Shown here piece by piece: positions 8,987-18,156 of a DNA stretch of 24,875 nt. Position 1 is the first letter of the stretch; the number at the start of each line of letters is the position of its first letter. Made by a program: the position numbers and the translations under genes. The notes below the pieces were generated by a model. The model saw only the letters and a program-made list of their open reading frames with translations, made no database searches and was not told the DNA's origin. Source of the DNA: Perkinsus marinus ATCC 50983 (Eukaryota > Perkinsozoa > Perkinsida > Perkinsidae); the NCBI RefSeq assembly GCF_000006405.1, contig NW_003211397.1, positions 447,638 to 472,512 of the forward strand, given 5' to 3'.

Positions 8987-9293
8987 TTAATATTGGTAGT
9001 AGCGAAAAGAATGAGATACGTACCAAAGGATGAGCGACACACAGCAAAGGACTATGAAGAAGAGGACTGCGAGGTTACTCAGTAACCCTAACACTTCATC
9101 ACGATCAAACAAATCCTAGACGTAATTCTTAGTTGGCGTAGTTGACAACAAACACCTGAGACGACCAATGAGGGTCGAGCTGTGAATGTCGAAAGGATAC
9201 ACCAAGACTTGATAGACCTCGTAGTCGCCAATGTTGTTGATACCTGTATGGCAGCAAGCATACTTGGGGATCGGAACCTCTTGGATCTTGCAT
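8987..9293 (-). CDS. C-terminal exons of a probable single-span membrane protein (partial)
   Basis: A well-behaved frame runs from about 9293 (IQEVPIPKYACCHTG, then DYEVYQVLVYPFDIHSSTL) to a donor at 9156/9155. A following exon (about 9077-8987) encodes SNLAVLFFIVLCCVSLILWY and a short basic tail, then TAA. The hydrophobic run is long enough for one transmembrane helix. The acceptor could be at 9088 or 9078; only the latter keeps phase with the donor chosen. Upstream exons could not be linked; an ORF at 9344-9547 with another hydrophobic run may belong to it. No family recognised. Confidence 0.35.
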
Positions 9294-10247
9294 AATCATC
9301 ATACAGTAGTAGCTGTTGTTGTTAGTGGTGGTAGTGGTGGTGGTTACGTTTGGAAATACAGATAATGAAAAGAATGCAGAGAAGAGGCTATAACGATGAG
9401 AGCAGCAGCGATAGGATAATTACGATAATGTTGATGACGGGAGCCTAGTAGTTGTAGTAATAGATGACGCGAGAGCTCAGCATACACCAGCAAAGAGCCA
9501 TGCATGGTGTTAGTCTGCTCACATGCACAGCATATAAAACAACTCATATTCGCAATAATGATACAGTGATAAGATCAATGACCACTCTAGTCTATGGGGT
9601 CTCATTATAGCTCTCATTACGACCGTTTGCCATCTTGTACTCAGCGCACTTAACGGCGGTAATAACAACAACAATGATGATGATAATGAGCTCGACAACT
9701 ACTACACTACTAATACTACCAATACGTCAACTTTGCATTCAGCTTTAATACAAGCTCAGAAGCAGCAGCAGCAGCAGCAGCAGAAAGACGACAACAATGG
9801 GAATGGTTATATTATTACACGTTGTAGGAGCTACGAGACCGAAACGAACCGAGAACTACCAGTTTAGGTGTCACCATCAGACTGACATGCACTCCATAGA
9901 GAGGGACAATAGACACTATAGGAATTACTAAGAGTCACCATCGTACTGTTGCTGCTACGCTCCGCTGTATACGACCGATATCAATACTGATTCTTTTAGA
10001 AGTACTGACAACCAGTGTGTTTCATAACTTGTCGAGCACAGTATCTACCATAACACCAATAATACTCACATTACACGACGATATAAAGCAACTCCTCACA
10101 TGCCCTCCTCGACGCCATCCATGACCATTTGCCTCGTTATCCAATACCATGTATCCGATCGAGAATCTGCACAATTCGACAAATCTCATAATACTATTCA
10201 CCAAACATGAAGCCCTACCGTCCCCAGGGAGAAGATAGCTGGTATCA
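9294..10247. other. Low-complexity interval with trinucleotide runs
   Basis: Contains GTT/GGT-rich sequence near 9310-9350 and a plus-strand frame open from about 9562 to 9868 with no ATG. That frame encodes a hydrophobic stretch followed by Asn/Asp-rich and Gln-rich runs (the (CAG)7 tract at 9763-9783 reads as Gln). It could be an exon of an unrecognised gene. The minus ORF at 10022-10339 overlaps the small secreted gene in another frame and is taken as a shadow. Confidence 0.3.
9763..9783. repeat. (CAG)7 microsatellite
   Basis: Seven perfect CAG units within a longer trinucleotide-rich region. Confidence 0.9.
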
Positions 10248-10469
10248 TCATCCCTTGCATTCGATATTATGCTTTCGACAGGAGACGGCACACTTCGTGG
10301 AGTGAAATCGCTCGCCAGTAACCTTACACAGAATCTCATTCGATTCTACCCAATAAACTCGTGTAGATGTCCAGACTAAAAAGTCTATAATATTCACTCT
10401 ATTGATTCGTGTCGGTAGCACGGCAAAGGCCAATATTAAAACCATCAAGGATAGACAGTAGAATTTCAT
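10248..10469 (-). CDS. Small secreted cysteine-rich protein (73 aa)
   Basis: The ATG at 10469 gives MKFYCLSLMVLILAFAVLPT, a textbook signal peptide, followed by about 50 residues. Four cysteines are clustered at the C-terminus (spacing roughly C-x9-C-x3-C-x6-C, ending ECKG) before two stop codons. A CACTAG acceptor-like site lies 4 nt upstream of the ATG, as at other starts here. A possible 52-nt GT-AG intron inside the ORF would replace the cysteine-rich end with another frame; the unspliced reading is preferred because it keeps the cysteine pattern. It is unrelated by eye to the secreted family at the left. Function unknown. Confidence 0.5.
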   Translation of the reverse strand: MKFYCLSLMVLILAFAVLPTRINRVNIIDFLVWTSTRVYWVESNEILCKVTGERFHSTKCAVSCRKHNIECKG

Positions 10470-10509
10470 CACCCTAGTGATACGAAAAACACTAGTGGAA
10501 ACTGTACTC

Positions 10510-10600
10510 CACGACTACTGCATATCACCGCGAATAATACACACATATAATTTTTCACGGTATTTCACGCCCCTTCAACGGGTAGAACTCCAATCTTCTG
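10510..10600 (+). repeat. Dispersed repeat, copy 1 (inverted partner at 22424-22530)
   Basis: A 27-nt block (10510-10536) is identical to the reverse complement of 22499-22525. Weaker similarity continues to ACTCCAAT near 10587-10595 in this copy. It lies between the adenosine kinase and small secreted protein genes; the partner lies in an intron. Probably a remnant of a transposable or other dispersed element. Confidence 0.6.
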
Positions 10601-10699
10601 ATTCTCAGGTTGGTTCACGCCTCGTAAAAATGCCATTCTTCCAAAACGTGAATTCTTTGGAAGAGCAACATCCCATTCTTGCCCCCCCCCAACTGATCA

Positions 10700-12692
10700 T
10701 CACTGCCGCGGCACGAGGCAAACAATGAGATTTCTGCATCCATTTATTTTCCCCATAACACGTCTAAAAATATGCATATTACTAGTACTACCAACACGTA
10801 GCCAAAACGTCTATTACTATTACAAAGTACATACCAACAATTCCTCCTCCTACCTTGCGTATATTGCAGCGATAAAACCCCCCACAAAGCCGTCACCAGC
10901 GCCAATATCGTCAGAGATAGCTAGAGGGTCCAGGTCTCGAACGGTATGAGTAAAGGCGTCGCAAGTGTCCGTCAAATTGCTACAGCATACGACGGGATCA
11001 GGACCTACCAAGAGGAGTGTAAAAAACTACGTGTGCTGTCCACAATATGAAAATTGAATTTAATATTCAATATATACGATAGAAATGATAGAAAATAGTG
11101 AGAAATAGTGGAAAATAGTGAAAGTAGTAGAAAATAGTGAAAAATAGTGAAAAATAGTAGAAAATAGTGACAAATAGTGAAAAATAATGTAAAATAGTGG
11201 AAAATAGTGGAAAATAGTATAAAATAGTGGAAAATAGTAGAAAATAGTATAAAATAGTGGAAAATAGTGGAAAATAGTGGAAAATAGTGGAAAATAGTAT
11301 AAAATAGTGGAAAATAGTATATACAGTAAGGGAAGTATATAACGTGTATTCACCTTGAGTCATGATTGCCCAAGCGCCCGGCTTCATAAAAGCCGAGACC
11401 GCCTCCGCTATCTCTCTAGGGCTCATTTTAGACACCCCCACAATGCCTAACACACGGCCAAGGTCAAAGGTGGCCCCCTGAGGTTGGACTCACCGAGATG
11501 CTCAGCGAACGCAGTGAACTCTACTTCGTTACCGAAGACAACGTCACAAGCATAACGCGCCATATACGTCTGAAAGGACCGAAACGATGTGGCCGAGGAG
11601 TGGTATGAGGAAAATGCCCTCACGAAATCATCGTTCTTGCAGGCCCAAGCAGCGCTGAGGCCAGCGAACAACTTCGTATATCCAGACTTGATCTGTGGAT
11701 GGTTAGGGATGTACCTGGGGGTATAGTATTCAAGAAATGGCGGATTTATGGTACTCACTCTCTGCACGCATACCCATCCCCACAAGCGTAAAACGCAGTC
11801 GTATACAATATTCTGCAATCAGTCGGAATCCCTAATAAATGAGCAACTCCCCAGAGTGTCGTATTCTCTCATGTGTCCACCTCGCTCAGGGCCGGCCCGG
11901 AAATCTGGCGCCACCCCCAAATCGGTAATCATCGTCCCTAAAACCAATAATAAATCACTAATCACTTCTGCTAAAGTCATTCTACGTTTTTTGTCTTTCA
12001 AAAGCGCACAGCACTTCCCAGTACGGCCACCAGGAAACACCTGTCACCACCATCGTGTCACCACCCTCACACGGCAGGAGCTCACCTCGAAGTCAGTCTC
12101 AAGACCAGCCTCCACACAAGCCTCCCTCAACACATTTGCATATTCATCATCACCAACACTGCCGACGATCCGAACCGACGTGTTCGCGAAACTCACATCC
12201 TAATGACACTAGCGCTCGCCCTGGTAATCGATATGAAAATATACTCACATTGTATTCCGGATCAGCTTCGTGGCGGTCGAACCACCACTTGACGCCTCTC
12301 AAAGAGTTCATCGCCTGCCCACCAGCAATACGCTGAAATCGATCAAAAATATTTCCGACTTCCTCTTAAGTATCATTTCCACTTACATGTACGGTCAACT
12401 CGCCGTCACCTAACATTCTCGCGAACAGCTTCTTATCCTCGTCGCTTCCTAAACAAAAACCAAAATTGCAAAGGAGCATAATTCCAGTAAAGAGGCACGT
12501 CCACCTAATACCATCCGTAAGCCTCTGAGTGTTCGCTTTAAGACCGAAACCATGAGCATCATCAACAGTAGCGACCAAATCCAATATAGGGTGATCGTAT
12601 GATACAACGCTGAAGCTCTCAACACCACCCAAGGGACACGACGCGAATAACGACGACGACGACGACTCTTCGTCGAGGACGGAGCCAGACAT
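10700..12692 (-). CDS. Adenosine kinase (PfkB family)
   Basis: Phosphorylates adenosine to AMP with ATP, a purine-salvage step. Exons: 12692-12512, 12448-12387, 12332-12249, 12199-12086, 12040-11915, 11865-11759, 11714-11494, 11446-11354, 11004-10854, then a last exon ending about 10700. Phases agree at every junction through 10854. Landmarks in order: HPILDLVATVDD and LKANTQRL (substrate N-terminal strand), AGGQAMNS (AGG motif), GSVGDDEYANVL, RTGKCCALL, DVVFGNEVEFTAF, IMTQG, and DDIGAGDGFVGGF, with the catalytic Asp at about residue 367. The ATG at 12692 follows a CCTCAG acceptor by 4 nt. The junction at 11914-11866 and the last exon (candidate end VMGKINGCRN, stop 10702-10700) are less certain. 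One intron (11353-11005) holds a minisatellite. Several loops diverge from animal and plant enzymes, so activity is likely but not certain. Confidence 0.85.
11082..11322. repeat. 10-bp minisatellite (AAAATAGTGG) inside an adenosine kinase intron
   Basis: About 24 near-perfect decamers in tandem, with variants AAAATAGTAT and AAAATAGTGA. It lies entirely in the intron 11353-11005, which is 349 nt against 44-63 nt for the other introns of the gene. Read on the minus strand it creates Tyr/Phe-rich open frames that are not genes. Confidence 0.9.
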
Positions 12693-12925
12693 ACTACTGA
12701 GGGGCTTTGGAAAGACCAAGGGCTGACACCACAAATAGTGACGAAAAAAACCACACTATTATACGATACCGTAAATTTCAAACTAACTCTACGTGTCAGC
12801 CCGTCCACAACAAGCCCCCGTTATAGCAGACCAAATTACCGCACGCCACGAAATTCCCTGTCCCTTGGGTGTTACAAACATTTTCCCCCTCACGACGAGC
12901 TGACACGAGAGCCCCAATTCCCCAC

Positions 12926-13196
12926 CCTTCGCGAGCCGCTGCGTCGACGGCTCCAACCCGTAGGCCTCAAAGTCGTCGATTGTCGCTACCAAATCCAGCA
13001 AAGGGTGGCACAGACCAACGATGCTGGTAGGCATGTCGTTCGTTATGATGCCCTCCAAATGCTGTCTACTAGACGACAACAGCGATGCCACTTCAGAGTC
13101 ATCATACGTGCTCAGCGTAGCCGAGATTGACGAAGAATCGTCACACGATGCAACGGCATCAACGGCAACAGCAGACGGGGAGGCGCTTGTCGCCAT
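12926..13196 (-). CDS. Second adenosine-kinase-type first exon (truncated duplicate or alternative first exon)
   Basis: From ATG 13196 the frame gives a Ser/Ala/Asp-rich N-terminus, then CHPLLDLVATIDDFEAYGLEPSTQRLAKG, given here as CHPLLDLVATIDD plus GLEPSTQRLAKG, the exact counterpart of the first exon of the adjacent kinase gene. A GT donor follows at 12925 in the same phase (phase 1). No further kinase exons lie between here and the start of the downstream gene at 12692. It is either a dead partial duplicate or an alternative first exon that splices to the shared exon at 12448. A GTGCAG acceptor-like site lies about 22 nt upstream of the ATG. The ORF continuing past the donor to 12789 is treated as read-through. 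Confidence 0.65.
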
Positions 13197-13290
13197 AAGG
13201 GTAAAGGCGGAAAATTGCTGCACAGAAAAGTCGGAAAAATTTGGGAAAAAATCCAACACAATTACTCCACTGCTTTAACATAGTAAAATA

Positions 13291-13792
13291 TCATCCAATA
13301 TTGTGTTCGCGTTTAAGTCGTTCGATCTCTTCCTTCTGGCCTTCTGCATCCAACTTCTTCTGCAGACGAGTCGCGCTGTAGTAAAGGCAAACCAAATATC
13401 GTCCTAACATCACCACCACCATAGTTACCACTCCAAAACCAAATCGGCGCTCACCTGCCACGTTAAAGCCGCTTAAGTGATCTACTGCGTTTTTAGCGTC
13501 GTAAATATCATCGTAAATCACAAATGCAGTGCCCTGAAACCACAACGACCGTTCGAAAATCAATCCTTAGAGTTAATGATACTACCTTAGTGCCAGGAGC
13601 GTTCCCCTTGCGTATTTGCCGAATCGATCCGAACTTGCCGAAAACGTCATAGAGCTCATCCGGTTTGATCTTATACGGTAGATTGCGCACCTGAGGTTCA
13701 ACGCATTAAGATACACAATAGGCCCAATTTAGGCCTACATAGAGTATCCTGTTAACCTCTGGTGGCAGTCTTACCCGACCTCGCGAAGCCAT
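13291..13792 (-). CDS. SF3B6: Splicing factor 3B subunit 6 (p14, branch-point RRM protein)
   Basis: Subunit of the U2 snRNP SF3b complex that contacts the branch-point adenosine. Four exons: 13792-13739, 13690-13586, 13533-13455, 13403-13291; total 351 nt, 116 aa, phases close. The protein begins [19 protein letters not shown], then [20 protein letters not shown] (RNP2 region), [20 protein letters not shown] (RNP1 region), [32 protein letters not shown] and a charged C-terminus ending HNIG. This is one RRM over nearly the whole length, as in the human 125-aa protein. The GT-AG introns are 48, 52 and 51 nt. A CATGTAG acceptor-like site lies about 20 nt upstream of the ATG. It runs in the same direction as the kinase gene downstream. 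Confidence 0.95.
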
Positions 13793-14305
13793 CACAACAA
13801 ATCACCAAAGACTACATGGAATAACACTCCTACCAAACCCAACACGAACCATCGACTGTCATCACTACACGAACAACATAGTCCCACATAGGAGCCAAAG
13901 GGAAGACCGACCAACCATGGCAAACCAGCACTCACTTCCCCCCGGCGCCAGGGAAAACCAAATGATGAATTAACCATCGGACCACGCCACTTTCCTAAGC
14001 TCACTCTTTATCATGTCACGCGATCAGGGTGGGAGGGGGCCTCATCGATGTGGTACGAGCGCGGCTTTTCTGTGCGATGCATCATAAAACCAACGGCCGA
14101 GACCAGCGACAGAGACCGCAGACTTGGGGTAAATTGAAGCCGTCAATGGTATCAATGGTAGAGGGGAAGGAGATACAGTCGTGGAAGTAGGGAAGGTTCA
14201 TGATGATGCAAGAATACCAAAGTCGAGATCACAGCAATACGTTTGATCACACCCGAGGCTGCGAGCCTCTAGGGCGTTTTGAGACCCAATGGGGCAAGCG
14301 ACGAG
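13793..14305. other. Intergenic; no gene supported
   Basis: Lies between two minus-strand genes. The short ORFs here lack exon structure or domains. A GGGTGGGAGGGGG run is at about 14027-14039. Confidence 0.5.
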
Positions 14306-14829
14306 CTAGGGCCGACTTTGGCAACAGGGGCCTCTACGCAAGATGCGGATGTCGGGACGGTCAGCGTCCATCTTATCCTCTGAAATGACGCCATTCGATG
14401 ATGATAAAACAATCGTCAACAATTACCCTCTAATTCCACCCAAACTTCGTCGTCGTTTTTCAGCTGCTCGCGAATCTTCGCGTGCATATCCAAATGCGCG
14501 CCGTTTTCGAAGCGAACCCCTACCATAGAGCAATGGAGCCACCCTCCATTAATACGGGGGGAAACATGCACATGGTCAACTACATGTATAGGCTAAATTT
14601 GCGAAAATTTTGGGACAAATTGAGGAAATTTTCATTGGTTTCTGTACACTTCTACCCGAGTTCGTATATAAACTTGTATAATCATTAGCTTTGGGAACTC
14701 CCGAGCTCAGGTGAGGAAAGCGAACATGTATTCCTACTCCAACACCGAATACGACTCACCTGCAGGAGTGCCCAGACGGATCGTTGAACCCCGCTTGCTG
14801 TAAACTGGGCAGTAACGTGCTATTCCCAT
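14306..14829 (-). CDS. 98-aa protein of unknown function with a repeat-bearing intron
   Basis: Three exons, 14829-14760, 14579-14427 and 14379-14306, sum to 297 nt in phase. The product starts MGIARYCPVYSKRG and continues with NGGWLHCSMVGVRFENGAHL, IREQLKNDDEVWVELEEDKM and PDIRILRRG. It has a compact alpha/beta look, with no signal peptide or membrane segment; the family is not recognised. The ATG follows a CTCAG acceptor-like site by 5 nt. The first intron (14759-14580, 180 nt) is about four times the local norm and contains one monomer of the satellite found at 23351-24805 plus homology to the satellite's right flank. The second intron is 47 nt. Confidence 0.7.
14701..14750 (-). repeat. Single satellite monomer inside an intron
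   Basis: Read on the minus strand, this contains GTGTTGGAGTAGGAATACAT, then GTTCGCTTTCCTCACCTGAG and CTCGGGAG, matching the short monomer type of the array at 23351-24805. Beyond it (14600-14700, minus) comes TATATACGAACTCGGGTAGA, AGTGTA and CCCAAAATTTTC, matching 24808-24872 just right of the array. Confidence 0.85.
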
Positions 14830-14839
14830 ATTAGCTGAG

Positions 14840-15141
14840 ATGGAGGTCTTCTCCTAAGCGACTACGGTGACCTTACCTAGCCATCTGATGTGCCGACTGC
14901 CATCACCACAAGGTATCACAAAACTCCTGTCGCGAATGTGAACCTCGATAGAAAACAGTGGAAACCGACTTTAGACGATTTACATCCTACTAGGAGTCTC
15001 ATGTTCTCTTCCACTTTCGTGGAGGAGGTCCTGGGGCTCTCAGCAGGGGAGCAGTCGGTGGTGCTTGCAAGGGAACAGTCCAAGACAGCCTGTGGGGCTG
15101 ACATTGACGAGGAGGAAGAAATCAATAGATATATGAGCTGA
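14840..15141 (+). CDS. Possible 88-aa protein, head-to-head with the 98-aa gene
   Basis: A frame open from 14881 to the TGA at 15139-15141 contains VANVNLDRKQWKPTLDDLHP, FVEEVLGLSAGEQSVVLAR and an acidic end DIDEEEEINRYMS. It has no ATG of its own near the 5' end. A start at 14840 (ATG GAG) joined over a 35-nt GT-AG intron (14846-14880) gives a complete 88-aa reading frame. An ATATTAG acceptor-like site lies just upstream. The 35-nt intron is short even for this window, so the start is tentative. No domain recognised. Confidence 0.35.
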
Positions 15142-15986
15142 CCGGTATCAGTAAACAAGACTAATCTGTACAAGGCTAGTCACGGCATGAACTCCTGTCA
15201 GTTGGCTCACCACCTCTTCAGTTATTATACAACCAACACCGGCACTATGCCCGCCGATAATGGGGAGGTATCAGGTAGAGGCCTTGAGAGGGGAAGTACT
15301 GATGCCTCGATATTCGTCAACCTCGCCTGAGGGCATACAGACTAAGCTTGATAACAGCCGGGCATGCGACCAACAACTCGTGGACCGATACAATAGAAGC
15401 AGACGGGTGAAACCGATTACGAATTCACGAGGGGGTACACGCCTGTTCGACTCGGGGTCGAGGTCGACCTCCACTCCAATGAAGACAACTTTTTGTGTGC
15501 TGCAGAATGCCAACTATTACTCGCCAGAGGAACACCTCCCACTCGCTGCAGTCACAGACCTCCCCTGCCACTTACTTCTGGTGATGGCGATAACACAAGT
15601 TATATACCGATCTTAGCGATGGTAGGGGCTACACCTCGCAGTAATAGGAACTATAGCGTTCATCCGACTATGAAAAGCGACGCCCACAACGCTTATCATT
15701 CGAACTTCACAGTTGAGGAGAGGCGGAAAATCGTTACGTAATAACCCCCCTATTGAAGTTAAACGCCTTATGAGAATGAATCGATCAAGTGTCATGTAAT
15801 CATACAGTGGATAGGCAGCGGAGGAAAGTATATACATCCACCGAAGTGCTTCGCTCCGCCGTTTTTCGCCGGCGTTCATAACAACTTTGCAAGTGCGTGG
15901 CAATCGCGCTACGCCATTGTGATCGATTTTGAAAGCTCATTTTGGAACAAAGGACGTCACAACGGAGCACTGCTCCGGGAGCAGGT
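15142..15986. other. Unresolved interval with overlapping open frames
   Basis: Plus-strand frames at 15260-15616 and 15493-15741 overlap in different phases. The last part (NRNYSVHPTMKSDAHNAYHS, VEERRKIVT, stop 15739-15741) looks coding, but no GT-AG pair joins it to the first frame. On the minus strand a frame from ATG 15879 (EKRRSEALRWMYILSSAAYP) is also open to 15613. At most one is likely real and neither is called. Confidence 0.3.
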
Positions 15987-16126
15987 GGGGCAACTATGCC
16001 ATTCACAAATGACGATATCTTCAGATGGGGCCGCTATGCCATCCGAAAATCATGATTTCTTTAGATGGGGCAGCTATGCCATCCATAAATGACGATTTTT
16101 GTAGACGGGGCAGCTATGCCACCCCA
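15987..16126 (+). repeat. 40-bp tandem repeat, four copies, core GGGGCMGCTATGCCA
   Basis: Cores begin at 15987, 16027, 16067 and 16107, exactly 40 bp apart. Between cores the spacer (ATCCATAAATGACGATTT-like) is imperfectly repeated. The GGCAGCTATGCC form of the core has GGCA/TGCC arms around GCTA. Confidence 0.9.
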
Positions 16127-16178
16127 AGATATGTCCTGGTTCAATCCCTCGGGTGGTAATGACCGAATTGGCACTACC

Positions 16179-16212
16179 TTCTCGAACGTCATTGGCCAAT
16201 GCCGTTCGAGAA
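16179..16212. repeat. 34-nt near-perfect palindrome
   Basis: Arms TTCTCGAACG and CGTTCGAGAA enclose CATTGGCCAATG, itself a perfect palindrome. Only one base pair of the 17 is mismatched. Confidence 0.9.
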
Positions 16213-16833
16213 CAGATATGCTATTGTGAGGCTGCGTGACGTATTATATTGGATATTATGGATCTTTCTTCACCGGAGAGTTTCCGGAGATGGGGATCTT
16301 TAATTTCGCCGTTGGCGAGAGTCTCACCGTGAGACCATCTGCGGCAGAGACGGCCTTACTTACAGCCGAATTCATTCACACGACTCGTAGAAAGTTAGTT
16401 TAGTCGAACAGACGACAGTGATCCTCCTATCACCTACTACCGCGGAATGGATCGTATTGAGGCATATCTAAGATACCTTGGCAAGATATGATATCTTGCC
16501 AAGGTGTCGTGTACCACTACCCCAAGATAATTTCGAGGTCTTCCAGGGTTGATCCAATCTCGAGAGGTGATCCACATTTGAATAGAAGGAATTCAGACCA
16601 CGAAGTGTCTCCGTTTTAATACACGGAGATGCCGACCAACTCAACGAAGTGAGGTTGGGTTCATGTGATGCTTTCGTAGAAGTGCTCCTATCTAACGCAA
16701 TAAATCCTGATCTAACGCGATACAACGCAATAAACCGTTATCATATATATCAAGTTGGTGCCACTAACATTAACAGACATCATCGAGTGACATGGAGACA
16801 ACAGGCTGATTAGACTGGTATGAAATAGCATGT
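16213..16833. other. Intergenic; no gene supported
   Basis: A minus ORF at 16468-16725 has no supporting feature and runs through the palindrome at 16475-16505. The region is the 3' flank of the secreted protein gene on the minus strand. Confidence 0.45.
16475..16505. repeat. 31-nt perfect palindrome with a single central base
   Basis: The arm ACCTTGGCAAGATAT is followed by one G (16490) and its exact reverse complement. Confidence 0.9.
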
Positions 16834-17832
16834 TCATGCCATAAACGTCGCGTCAGTGAGCCCAGATCTGCGAGGTATTCCGCGATGACGCACAGTGAAG
16901 CCCACTCGGAGAATCTGATCCCATGTAAAGATATTAGAGCTGGAGAAGGATTTGTCGTTCTCCAAGCAGAAGGCACAAGAGGGTGGGGCACGAGGCGTAG
17001 ATCTCTCTCGCTGAGGTCGCACTAAATCATAGGACCGTTTGCTCTTTTTGCACGTAATATCAGTGAGGAGATCAGTGATTCCTGGAGTGAGTACGATGCG
17101 GAAGAAGTACGATTGCTCGTTTTTCTGGAAGATCGGATGAACGATGAGGAAGTTGCAGACGTTGTGATAAACAACTTTCACAAGCTTTCCCAAAGTCCCA
17201 GGTTCGCATTCTTGTAGAGAAACCTTAGGGGGGCTGTCCTTAAATAACTCCAACGTCATAGTGAATCTGTCTCGGTAAGCTCCACTATAAGAACCGGCCA
17301 GTCGTTCTTGATCACCATGCTGAGGTCGGATAGCGAGGAGTCCATTTTCGCAGAGCATCCAGAGATCAGAGCGGACCTCTTGTCTAGCGTCTCCTTTTCC
17401 CAACTCAAGAAGTGATGAATGAGACTTCCCTGGGAATAGTGTCACTCTTGGGTTTATGGTGTGAACACTTGAGAAGCATTGACGTCCATCTTGCGCCACT
17501 GCGGCAGAGAACTCTTCCGTGAGGCCTTGCTCGTCGACCCTCAATATAGTAGCGTCCACAGCTGAAAGAGCGTTGCCGTCAGCCTTAACTATGTACGAGT
17601 TCGCGTGAACAACGCGAACACCATCCACAATATATTCTGAGCGAATTAGGTTTTTTTCTCTAAGATGGGACAAGACTCCACGTGGCCAGGTGCGTGGATC
17701 GGGAATGAAAATATAGTGAACTCTCTCTTCCGTAGCAGCATAGAGCAGTTGCAGCTCGCGGAACTTATCCTTACCCGCGGTCACTAGTGAGACAGCAGAC
17801 GTGAGTACGATGAAGGTGAGTAGAAGTGCCAT
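16834..17832 (-). CDS. Secreted protein of unknown function (332 aa, single exon)
   Basis: The ATG at 17832 is chosen: it gives MALLLTFIVLTSAVSLVTAG, a clear signal peptide, and follows a CTCTGAG acceptor-like site by one base. An in-frame GTG 24 nt upstream is less likely. The mature protein of about 312 residues is intron-less, unlike the housekeeping genes. It contains ERVHYIFIPDPRTWPRGVLS, SEYIVDGVRVVHANSYIV and SYFFRIVLTPGITDLLTDIT, with scattered cysteines and a basic C-terminus (RHRGIPRRSG), and no second membrane segment. No domain recognised. It lies between two arrays sharing the GGGGCMGCTATGCCA core. Probably an exported lineage-specific protein (inference). Confidence 0.7.
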   Translation of the reverse strand: MALLLTFIVLTSAVSLVTAGKDKFRELQLLYAATEERVHYIFIPDPRTWPRGVLSHLREKNLIRSEYIVDGVRVVHANSYIVKADGNALSAVDATILRVDEQGLTEEFSAAVAQDGRQCFSSVHTINPRVTLFPGKSHSSLLELGKGDARQEVRSDLWMLCENGLLAIRPQHGDQERLAGSYSGAYRDRFTMTLELFKDSPPKVSLQECEPGTLGKLVKVVYHNVCNFLIVHPIFQKNEQSYFFRIVLTPGITDLLTDITCKKSKRSYDLVRPQRERSTPRAPPSCAFCLENDKSFSSSNIFTWDQILRVGFTVRHRGIPRRSGLTDATFMA

Positions 17833-18156
17833 TCTCAGAGCGTGCGACAAATCCACGCAAAAGAACTGAGCATATTCTTATCAGTGGAATACAACAGCTT
17901 GGGAGGAGGCACACACATCCGGAGCAGCCCAAGAGCATCGAGACACGACTCGGACAACAACACGGGGCCATCCGACACCGTCTCCCTCTCGAAGGAACTA
18001 CTTCTTTCGCGCAAAGATGCGACATTTCGCCGTCGCCTTCGCTCGTGCTACGGAAAGTGGCTGTCACGTGCATATGTAGATATCCCGAAGGAGCCGACAT
18101 GCGTCTGCGAATAGCAATAACAAAAACTGGTTTCGAGAACCGCAATTTCTCTAGGC
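17833..18156. other. Upstream region of the 332-aa secreted gene
   Basis: Open frames on both strands overlap here without domains or splice structure. It is the likely promoter side of the minus-strand secreted gene. No promoter motif can be named. Confidence 0.4.

Noticed and set aside
8845-9033. 62-codon plus-strand ORF
   Set aside because: It overlaps the better-supported membrane-protein exon on the minus strand and has no splice partner or domain.
11060-11453. Tyr/Phe-rich minus-strand ORFs of 97 and 128 codons
   Set aside because: They are the translation of the 10-bp minisatellite inside a kinase intron. Only the first ~30 codons of the longer one are a real exon (11446-11354).
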